Assembly (NCBI GenBank): GCA_964370795.1
Contig: CAYJME010000015.1
Location: 1-28,168 of the forward strand
Length of the DNA stretch: 28,168 bases
Source of the DNA: JAHFOW01 sp964370795
GTDB taxonomy: Bacteria > Planctomycetota > Brocadiia > Brocadiales > Brocadiaceae
Direction: 5' to 3'
Shown here: positions 22,018 to 28,168 of the stretch, piece by piece
How the letters are laid out: the number at the start of each line of letters is the position of its first letter
Numbering within the stretch: the stretch's first letter is position 1
Position numbers and translations under genes: made by a program
The notes under the pieces: generated by a model
What the model saw: the letters and a program-made list of their open reading frames with translations, nothing else
Told to the model about the DNA's origin: nothing
The model's database searches: none

Positions 22018-23227
22018 ATGATAACAGTCGATACCGCAGCCAAAATTGTTACCGATGTAATAGAGCCGCTTCCATCAAGATTAGTTCCCTTTGAAAGTTC
22101 GCTGGGATTTTGTCTTGCCCAGGATGTCCAATCGGATATTGATATGCCACCCTTTGACCGTTCGGCAATGGATGGATATGCCGTTATCGCCGAAGATACC
22201 ACGAATGCCCCGGTTGAATTAACGGTTATTGAAGATATTGCCGCTGGCTACATGCCTCGGAAAAAAGTAGGGCGCGGACAGGCATCTAAAATTATGACAG
22301 GCGCCGCCGTACCCGAAGGAGCCGACGCCGTGGTTAAATTTGAGGAAACGGAGGACATTTCTTCACCGAACCGGGCAAAAATACTTAAATCAATCAAGAA
22401 AGGCAGTAACATTTCAAAGTGCGGCGAGGATATGAAAGTTGGCCAGACCGTACTTCGCAAGGGTATGATTATCAGACCGCAGGAAATAGGCATCCTCTCA
22501 ACGGTAGGAAAATCATCTGTTGAGATATATTCAGCGCCAACGATAGGCATCATTTCCACCGGCGACGAATTAGTGGAGGTAGGCACAAAACCTTCTCTCG
22601 CCCAGATACGAAATAGCAACGGTTATTCCCTTGCAGCGCAGGCCAGACGGATGAAGGCAGAAGTAGAACTCCTGGGTATTATCAAAGACAGAAAAGAGGA
22701 AATTACCAACATCATGTGCAGGGGTTTAAACAAGGATATTCTCATCCTTTCCGGCGGCGTTTCGATGGGTGAATACGACCTTGTCGGCGATGAGATGAAG
22801 GATTTGAATANNNNNNNNNNCCCATATTTATTTTGAGAAGGTGGCATTGCGTCCGGGAAAACCAGTCATTTTTGGCAAAAAAGACAAGACCTTTATTTTT
22901 GCCCTGCCGGGAAACCCCGTGGCATCCTTCGTTACCTTTGAATTATTCATTTATCCCACCATTCGGAAGATGATGGGATTTCCTACCCTCCACAGAACGA
23001 TGGTAAAGGCGATCGTAGAAATGGAGATATTTGTTAAAAGAAAACGCCGTGAATACCGTCCCGCGTACCTTCATGCGCAGAACAATCAATGGCATGTCTC
23101 GCCCGTAGAATGGCACGGCTCTGCCGACCTCCTGTCTACAACACGGGCCAACTCTTTGCTCATCGTCCGCGAAGACGCAGAAAAATATGCTGTGGGACAA
23201 CTTGCCGACGTTATTGTCCTGGATTAA
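22018..23227 (+). CDS. moeA: Molybdopterin molybdenumtransferase MoeA (interrupted by an assembly gap)
   Basis: MoeA inserts molybdate into adenylylated molybdopterin to finish molybdenum cofactor. Part 1 (22018-22810) shows ALGF-type N-terminal sequence, PPFDRSAMDGYAV (44-56), MTGAAVPEGADAVV (93-106), ISTGDELVEVG (179-189) and SGGVSMGEYD (245-254). After the 10-N gap, the frame resumes one base out (HIYFEKVALRPGKP) and continues through LPGNPVASFVTFELF to a C-terminal domain ending at TAA 23225-23227. About 403 residues in all, normal for MoeA. Comparison with the expected spacing suggests that only a few residues, or none, are lost in the gap, so the gene is probably intact in the organism. 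No strong ribosome-binding site precedes the ATG. No other Moco gene is nearby. Confidence 0.92.
22811..22820. other. Assembly gap (10 N) inside moeA
   Basis: A run of ten N. Flanking frames differ by one base, so the real missing length is not 10 modulo 3; the family spacing suggests a gap of only a few bases. Confidence 0.95.
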
Positions 23228-23268
23228 GAAGTAGAAAATTTGAATTCCTGCTATCGAGTTAGAAGAAA

Positions 23269-23352
23269 TTGGTAGGTCAACCGTCTCGGTTGACCAAATC
23301 AAAAGCAACAAACAGGTACAGGACGGGACAAGCGAGACGCTTGTCCTACCAA
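23269..23352. repeat. Compound inverted-repeat element (TTGGTAGG ends)
   Basis: The outer ends TTGGTAGG (23269-23276) and CCTACCAA (23345-23352) are perfect inverted repeats. Inside are two separate hairpins: GTCAACC-GTCTC-GGTTGAC on the left and GGACAAGC-GAGAC-GCTTGTCC on the right, whose loops GTCTC and GAGAC are complementary. The 84-bp element follows the moeA stop by about 40 nt. Confidence 0.8.
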
Positions 23353-23530
23353 CACCGCCTCAAAACTCGCTTAAATAAAATGAAAATTCCTATGCAATTA
23401 AAATATTGACTCCTTTTATATTTGTACAAATCTTTCCCTGTATCTCAGATACCGACACCAAAGATTTAACTCTTCAACTTTTTGATCACAAATTGCATTG
23501 TTGCCTCCGCGAGACCTATTTGTTTCCCTC

Positions 23531-23594
23531 CGGCTCCTTCGGAGCCGACTGTTTGTGGCGTTGAATACGAATACTATATTCAACTCCAGAGGAG
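23531..23594. repeat. Three consecutive small stem-loops upstream of uvrA
   Basis: CGGCTCC-TTC-GGAGCCG (23531-23547), TTGAATA-9 nt-TATTCAA (23561-23583) and CTCC-AGA-GGAG (23584-23594). The tandem arrangement suggests either a dispersed repeat or a structured RNA; orientation is unknown. Confidence 0.55.
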
Positions 23595-23773
23595 CGACCT
23601 GTTTATTCTGTCCATCCAAACAAATATTTTTCATCGGTTTTTTCAAAAAACTAGATTGTTGCCACCTTTTTCAGGGTAAATCATCATGAGCATAAGGCTC
23701 GCAACAGGGCACGAAAAGAGAGAAATGTACCATTATCGTAACCACAAAATCAATAGTATTGTCCTTGATAAAA

Positions 23774-23782
23774 TGATATAAT
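23774..23782 (+). promoter_or_regulatory. Extended -10 promoter candidate for uvrA
   Basis: TGATATAAT: a perfect TATAAT at 23777-23782 preceded by the TGn extension. The -35 position (TAGTAT with a 17-bp spacer) is poor, as is usual for extended -10 promoters. It is 32 nt before the first uvrA ATG. No LexA-type box was recognised nearby. Confidence 0.5.
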
Positions 23783-23814
23783 TATCCGCTTTAGTAAAAG
23801 AATTATTTCACAAT

Positions 23815-26670
23815 ATGGCGTTCTCCAAAAAAGTACGGAATATGAAAAAGTCCATTATCGCCCGCGGTATACGGGTGCATAATTTAAAGAATATTGATGT
23901 AGAAATTCCCCATAAGAAACTGGTGGTGGTTACCGGGGTGAGTGGGTCGGGGAAATCCAGCCTGGCGTTTGATACCCTTTTTGCTGAAGGCCAGAGGCGC
24001 TATGTGGAATCCTTTTCGGCCTATGCGCGGCAGTTTTTGGAGAGAATGGACAAACCCGATGTCGACCACATCGAGGGAATCCTTCCGGCTATAGCTATCC
24101 AACAGAAAAATCCGGTAAAGAATAGACGCTCCACGGTTGGCACTGCCACAGAAGTCAACGATTACCTGCGCTTGCTCTTTGCGCGGATTGGAAAGACGTA
24201 CTGTCATACCTGCAAGCGGCAGGTACAGGTAGACACGGTATCCCATATCGTTGAAAACATCCTGTCATTACCCGAAGGCACAAGATTTCTGGTCGCATTC
24301 CCCATCAAGGTAAGTAAAGAAGTTTCAGGTCAAACGCAGACAGACATTCTCAAGGAGCGGGGATTGGTGAGGATACTTGCTGACGGCGTGATTATTGATA
24401 TTACCTCGGAAATAAAGGATTGGGATATCCGTTCCGCAAAGGCCGTTTATGGCATCGTCGACCGGTTAGTTGTAAAAGAGGATATAAAAGAACGCCTCGT
24501 GGATTCCCTGGAATCGTCATACCGGTTGGGGAGCGGTCATTTAAGTATTATCTATACTCCCCAGGATGGTTCTTCCCATGCTCAAATAAAGGGTAATATA
24601 CTTGAAATTCAAGGTATTCCCTGGATCGAACTCAGGTATAGCAAACAATTCTTCTGCAGTTACTGCACTCTTGAATATCCAGAGCCTTCGCCTGCGCTCT
24701 TTTCGTTTAACAACCCCCTTGGCGCTTGCCAGAAATGCCAGGGTTTTGGACACACGATTGATATTAATCTGGACGCTGTCATACCAGACAGGGAGAAGTC
24801 TTTAGCAGCAGGGGCAATTGCGCCGTGGAATACGCCTACGTACACAGAGATGTATGAATCACTCAGGAATAATGCTCACAAGTATAATATTCCGTTGGAT
24901 GTTCCCTTTCGTGAATTGACCGGAGAACAGGTGAAATGCATTTTGGAAGGAACAAAGGAATTTTGCGGAATCTATGACTTCTTTGCATGGCTGGAACAGC
25001 GAAAATACAAGATGCATATCCGTGTTTTTCTGAGTAAATACAGGGGATACAATCTCTGCGCAACGTGTAAGGGTACCCGCCTGAAAGAACATGCCCTGAA
25101 TGTCATGATTCATCATAAAAATATTGCAGAAATATGCGCCATGACGATTGAGGAGGTTTACCGCTTCTTTCGGGAACCAGCGCTTTCTGAGCATGAAAAA
25201 AACATTGCTCATTTAATCTTGCAAGAGATACTGAAGCGATTAGATTACATGATAAAGGTCGGCCTGGAATATCTCACCCTTGACCGTCTGACTCGCACAC
25301 TATCCGGCGGAGAGGCACAGAGGGTAAATCTTGCAACATCGCTCGGCTCTTCGCTGGTAAATACCCTGTATATACTGGATGAACCCAGCATTGGGCTTCA
25401 TCCGCGGGATACGGACAGATTAATCCAGATACTCGAACGGCTGCGGGATATAGGAAATACGGTGGTGGTGGTTGAGCACGACAGAGAGGTAATCAAGGCC
25501 GCAGATGAAATACTTGACCTGGGGCCGGGTGCGGGCGAACAGGGCGGGCTTCTGGTGTATCAGGGTTCGTATAAAAATTTACCGGGAGAGAACGGGTCGC
25601 TTACGGGACAATATTTAAAAGGCAACAAAGCAATCAAGGTACCCTCCAAACGGAGAAAATCTGCCGGCAAGGCTCTTGTGTTAAGGGGGGCGTCTGAAAA
25701 TAATCTAAAAGATATCGATGTAACATTTCCCCTGAATATGCTGGTCTGTGTAACGGGTGTGTCCGGGTCTGGGAAAAGCACCCTCGTACAGGATACCCTC
25801 TACGGTGCGATGAAGAAGAAACTCGGAGGTTATGGTGGATTCGTGGGAAAACATAAAGATATCGACGGCGTGCAGTTTATTAAAGACGTTATCCTTGTTG
25901 ATCAATCTCCCATAGGCCGTACCCCGCGATCTAACCCCATTATGTACGTAAAGGTATTCGATGAAATCAGAAAGCTCTTTGCATCAACCCGGGATGCCAG
26001 GATGCGTAATCTGGATGCGGGTTCTTTTTCGTTCAATGTGGTTGGCGGCAGGTGTGAACATTGCGAGGGCGCCGGTTCTCTTGTGGTAGATATGCAATTC
26101 CTTGCGGATATCTTCGTGACGTGCGAACAATGTAATGGTAAGAGATTCTCGAAACGGGTGCTCGATGTTAAATATAAAAACAAGAATATCCATGAAGTAC
26201 TGGGAATGACCGTGGAGGAGGCCATTTCCTTTTTTCACGACTCGCCACGCATTATTAGGGGTCTGGAGTATCTTCAGGCAACAGGGTTGGGTTATTTAAG
26301 GTTGGGCCAGCCTGCCACCACACTATCGGGCGGCGAGGCGCAGAGGCTTAAACTGGCCGCCTTTATGGCCCGGGGCACTACCGATACGATGCTTTTTATG
26401 TTTGACGAGCCGACCGTTGGACTTCACATGGATGATATTCAAAAACTGATGAGCTGCTTTCAGCAGTTAATCGATGCCGGGCATTCTTTGATCGTGGTGG
26501 AGCATAATCTTGATATCATTAAATCTGCCGATTATATTGTTGATCTTGGACCTGAAGGCGGCAGGGCGGGGGGATATATTGTCGGGTGTGGTACGCCTGA
26601 ACAGATATCGCACAGAGAAGCAAGTTATACGGGTAGATATCTGAAATCGTATTTAAAGGTTAATGCCTAA
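23815..26670 (+). CDS. uvrA: UvrA, excinuclease ABC subunit A
   Basis: UvrA recognises bulky DNA damage with UvrB in nucleotide excision repair. It has two ABC ATPase modules: Walker A GVSGSGKSS (41-49) with signature LSGGEAQRVNL (about 496), and Walker A GVSGSGKST (about 648) with LSGGEAQRLKL (about 837). Zinc-binding cysteines are visible: CSYC plus CQKC near 280-305, CATC near 418, and CEHC plus CEQC near 747-772. The ARIGKTYCHTCKRQVQ segment and the region after it fit the UvrB-interaction domain. Length 951 residues, normal for UvrA. The start is uncertain: ATG 23815, or the internal ATG 23842 (MKKSIIARGIRVHNLKN), which matches where the family usually begins. It has its own promoter candidate. 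No uvrB or uvrC lies nearby. Confidence 0.93.
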   Translation: MAFSKKVRNMKKSIIARGIRVHNLKNIDVEIPHKKLVVVTGVSGSGKSSLAFDTLFAEGQRRYVESFSAYARQFLERMDKPDVDHIEGILPAIAIQQKNPVKNRRSTVGTATEVNDYLRLLFARIGKTYCHTCKRQVQVDTVSHIVENILSLPEGTRFLVAFPIKVSKEVSGQTQTDILKERGLVRILADGVIIDITSEIKDWDIRSAKAVYGIVDRLVVKEDIKERLVDSLESSYRLGSGHLSIIYTPQDGSSHAQIKGNILEIQGIPWIELRYSKQFFCSYCTLEYPEPSPALFSFNNPLGACQKCQGFGHTIDINLDAVIPDREKSLAAGAIAPWNTPTYTEMYESLRNNAHKYNIPLDVPFRELTGEQVKCILEGTKEFCGIYDFFAWLEQRKYKMHIRVFLSKYRGYNLCATCKGTRLKEHALNVMIHHKNIAEICAMTIEEVYRFFREPALSEHEKNIAHLILQEILKRLDYMIKVGLEYLTLDRLTRTLSGGEAQRVNLATSLGSSLVNTLYILDEPSIGLHPRDTDRLIQILERLRDIGNTVVVVEHDREVIKAADEILDLGPGAGEQGGLLVYQGSYKNLPGENGSLTGQYLKGNKAIKVPSKRRKSAGKALVLRGASENNLKDIDVTFPLNMLVCVTGVSGSGKSTLVQDTLYGAMKKKLGGYGGFVGKHKDIDGVQFIKDVILVDQSPIGRTPRSNPIMYVKVFDEIRKLFASTRDARMRNLDAGSFSFNVVGGRCEHCEGAGSLVVDMQFLADIFVTCEQCNGKRFSKRVLDVKYKNKNIHEVLGMTVEEAISFFHDSPRIIRGLEYLQATGLGYLRLGQPATTLSGGEAQRLKLAAFMARGTTDTMLFMFDEPTVGLHMDDIQKLMSCFQQLIDAGHSLIVVEHNLDIIKSADYIVDLGPEGGRAGGYIVGCGTPEQISHREASYTGRYLKSYLKVNA

Positions 26671-26713
26671 TTTAAAAATAATACGCAGGTGTTAAGATAC
26701 CAAAGTTTTTTCT

Positions 26714-26743
26714 TTGTGATTTTCCGACTTTATGGTCTAAAAT
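26714..26743 (+). promoter_or_regulatory. Candidate promoter for the YbhN-like membrane protein gene
   Basis: TTGTGA (26714-26719), an 18-bp spacer, TAAAAT (26738-26743), about 75 nt before the TTG start. The matches are 4/6 and 5/6; the region is AT-rich. Confidence 0.3.
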
Positions 26744-26818
26744 GGTGTCGATATGTTTTGGATATCATAGCACAGTAAACTATAAATAAATTCCAGAGAG
26801 GAATGGAGTAAAGCGAAA

Positions 26819-27955
26819 TTGAACAAAAAAAACATCTTGTTTATCCTGAGCATTATCATCAGTATTGTTTGCTCCTGGTTATTTGCAAGGAAGATAGAAT
26901 GGTCTCTCCTGGTTAATGCCCTCAGACAGGCCAATTACTGGTTTGTTATCCCTACCCTGGTATTCTCCATGCTGATTTATCTTGTACGGGCATTTCGGTG
27001 GCAGGGGTTACTCTCACATATTAAACCAATCCCTGTAATGAACTTGTTATCAATTACCTTCATAGGTTTTATGGCAAATAATGTTCTTCCTGCCCGGGTA
27101 GGGGAGGTATTACGCCCATTCTTGTTGTATAAAAAAGAGGATGTAGAGTTTTCCACATCCGTTGCAACGGTAATTGTAGAAAGAATATTTGACATGCTGG
27201 GACTTATCATACTAACGGTAATTGTCATTATGCTGTTGCCCCATCCTTCCCGCGATCATCACACACACATTGTTCAAGCCGCATCAGGTGGAATGGATGG
27301 GATGAGGGAATCGATTATTCCATCTTTAAAAAAATGGACAGAGGTACTTGCCGGTGTGGGGGTTCTTACCATTGTGTCGCTTTTTCTGGTTGTTATAAAA
27401 CCGGATTTTTTTAAAAAAATACTCCTGGATGTATGCTTCTTTTTGCCGCACACAATAAAAGACAGGATTTTAGGATTTTATGACTCCTTTGTTCACGGCT
27501 TGAAAATTCTCGAAAATAAATTTTTAACGATATGGCTGCTGGCGCTTTCCCTCGTGATCTGGATTTTGAGCGGAGCGGAAGTATATCTGTTGGGATTCTC
27601 CTTCCACATGCACCTGCCCTTTATGGGCGCATGTCTTGTTGCAATCTGCCTGGCATTGGCAGTTGCTTTACCGCAGGCGCCGGGATATATAGGCGTCTTT
27701 CATATTGCCGTGTTGAAATCCATGGATATTTTTGGGATACAAACCTCAGCCGCACAGAGTTATGCCATAGTATTGTGGGCTATCGGCGTCTTTCCTTCTA
27801 CCATCGTGGGTTTTGTGTTTGTGTGGGGGGAGGGGNNNNNNNNNNGCATTGCTTTTCGTGATGTGGTGAAACTGGAACATGAAATTGTGGAAGGAAATTT
27901 GGAAGAGCTGGAAGGGATACCGAAAGATGCGCCTGATCAGGAAATGCCCTGCTAA
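26819..27955 (+). CDS. YbhN/LPG-synthase-TM (UPF0104) flippase-like membrane protein, with assembly gap
   Basis: An integral membrane protein of about 378 residues with repeated hydrophobic spans (about 5-22, 40-58, 77-95, 125-142, 180-200, 235-260, 275-300, 320-345). Family marks are YLVRAFRWQGLL, the conserved NNVLPARVGEVLRPFLL and the later ALPQAPGYIGVFH. Members of this superfamily include the membrane part of lysylphosphatidylglycerol synthase and proteins implicated in lipid translocation; this one lacks the soluble aminoacyl-transfer domain. The start is TTG 26819, supported by GGAG 10 nt upstream; the nearby ATG 26802 hits a stop after two codons. Ten N (27836-27845) follow a G-rich run near the C-terminus. 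The frame stays open across them, ending at TAA 27953-27955, but the true length there is unknown. Confidence 0.85.
   Translation: MNKKNILFILSIIISIVCSWLFARKIEWSLLVNALRQANYWFVIPTLVFSMLIYLVRAFRWQGLLSHIKPIPVMNLLSITFIGFMANNVLPARVGEVLRPFLLYKKEDVEFSTSVATVIVERIFDMLGLIILTVIVIMLLPHPSRDHHTHIVQAASGGMDGMRESIIPSLKKWTEVLAGVGVLTIVSLFLVVIKPDFFKKILLDVCFFLPHTIKDRILGFYDSFVHGLKILENKFLTIWLLALSLVIWILSGAEVYLLGFSFHMHLPFMGACLVAICLALAVALPQAPGYIGVFHIAVLKSMDIFGIQTSAAQSYAIVLWAIGVFPSTIVGFVFVWGEGXXXXIAFRDVVKLEHEIVEGNLEELEGIPKDAPDQEMPC
27836..27845. other. Assembly gap (10 N) near the 3' end of the YbhN-like gene
   Basis: Ten N directly after the G-rich run GTGGGGGGAGGGG, a sequence type that often breaks short-read assembly. 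The number of missing bases is unknown. Confidence 0.95.
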
Positions 27956-27993
27956 TAACTCTGTTTCCTGATGCTGAGGTTCGTATTCCGGAT

Positions 27994-28028
27994 AATCGAT
28001 TAAAACCAATCGTTGGTTTTCATCGATT
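27994..28028. repeat. Long stem-loop downstream of the YbhN-like gene
   Basis: AATCGAT + AAAACCAA, a 3-nt loop TCG, then TTGGTTTT + ATCGATT: 15 pairs with one internal mismatch. It begins 39 nt after the stop codon. There is no T-run, so termination would not be of the classical intrinsic type; transcript-end protection or a dispersed repeat is possible. Confidence 0.55.
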
Positions 28029-28144
28029 CCGTTGCTTTCGGCAACTTTTCAAGAAAGAGATATTTTAAATTTTGATGATAGCATAGTATTGGCACGAAAA
28101 TATACTCTATAGTTTGGTACGAAAATGCACATTTTCATACTCTT

Positions 28145-28168
28145 TTGTGAGCCTTTGGCTCATGTGGG
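28145..28168. repeat. Dispersed hairpin repeat, inverted copy of 6689-6712
   Basis: The last 24 nt of the window are the exact reverse complement of 6689-6712, with weaker similarity continuing inward for about 20 nt. Just inside is the palindrome GAAAATG-CA-CATTTTC (28121-28136) and a direct repeat TTGG(C/T)ACGAAAAT (28089 and 28114). The element is probably cut by the window edge. Confidence 0.7.

Larger units (their letters stand above)
23228..23814. other. Intergenic region between moeA and uvrA, rich in inverted repeats
   Basis: A 587-bp spacer without a convincing gene. It holds the TTGGTAGG inverted-repeat element (23269-23352), three consecutive small hairpins (23531-23594), a diverged GAGC-ATAAG-GCTC hairpin near 23688-23700, and an extended -10 promoter for uvrA near its end. 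Short open frames on both strands look fortuitous. Confidence 0.6.

Noticed and set aside
22841..23227. Separate 128-residue gene starting at 22841
   Set aside because: It is the C-terminal part of MoeA continuing after the assembly gap, not an independent gene.

Overview
The window reads as chromosomal DNA of a Gram-negative-type (outer-membrane) bacterium with moderate GC and AT-rich intergenic spacers carrying several families of short dispersed inverted repeats. An Mla-type lipid transport operon, an MsbA-like exporter, a chemosensory cluster and a non-standard Hsp70 operon fit a planctomycete of the anammox group (Brocadiales) or a deltaproteobacterium-like lineage. This taxonomic guess rests on general resemblance only. 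No rRNA, tRNA, CRISPR array, transposase or phage gene was recognised.

Layout. (1) 1-6572, minus strand: a chemosensory operon transcribed as CheW-like, CheA with a C-terminal receiver, CheB, a receiver-GGDEF diguanylate cyclase, then CheR (cut by the window edge). The parts list is that of a Wsp-type pathway, in which a chemoreceptor array drives c-di-GMP synthesis instead of a flagellar motor; no receptor gene lies in the window. (2) 7071-12644, plus strand: five tightly packed genes encoding a large TPR protein, a J-like protein whose HPD motif reads PPD, a GrpE-like exchange factor, an Hsp70 with a short acidic tail, and a zinc-ribbon/TPR-like small protein. This looks like a dedicated, non-housekeeping Hsp70 machine and is my main candidate for an under-described system. 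(3) 12652-16275, minus strand: a TIGR04282/DUF2064 glycosyltransferase-like protein, then, as a translationally coupled pair, RecJ and a Clp1/Grc3-type P-loop polynucleotide kinase-like protein. (4) 16581-18470, plus: an MsbA-like ABC exporter, divergent from recJ. (5) 18650-21763, minus: an Mla-type operon (lipoprotein, MlaE, MlaF, MlaD). (6) 22018-27955, plus: MoeA (interrupted by a 10-N assembly gap), UvrA, and a YbhN/LPG-synthase-TM flippase-like membrane protein (also holding a 10-N gap).

The intergenic DNA is unusually structured. At least five kinds of short inverted-repeat elements are visible, including a pair of MITE-like copies (3501-3671 and 20284-20409) that contain a 9-bp minisatellite with 10 and 5 units respectively. 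A 138-bp element with 18-bp terminal inverted repeats lies between cheB and the cyclase gene. A 24-nt identical repeat occurs in opposite orientation at 6689 and at the right edge. Several sigma70-like promoters can be placed, notably divergent pairs between recJ and msbA and between the Mla operon and moeA.

Limits: all calls come from reading motifs and gene order. No database search, alignment or structure prediction was run.
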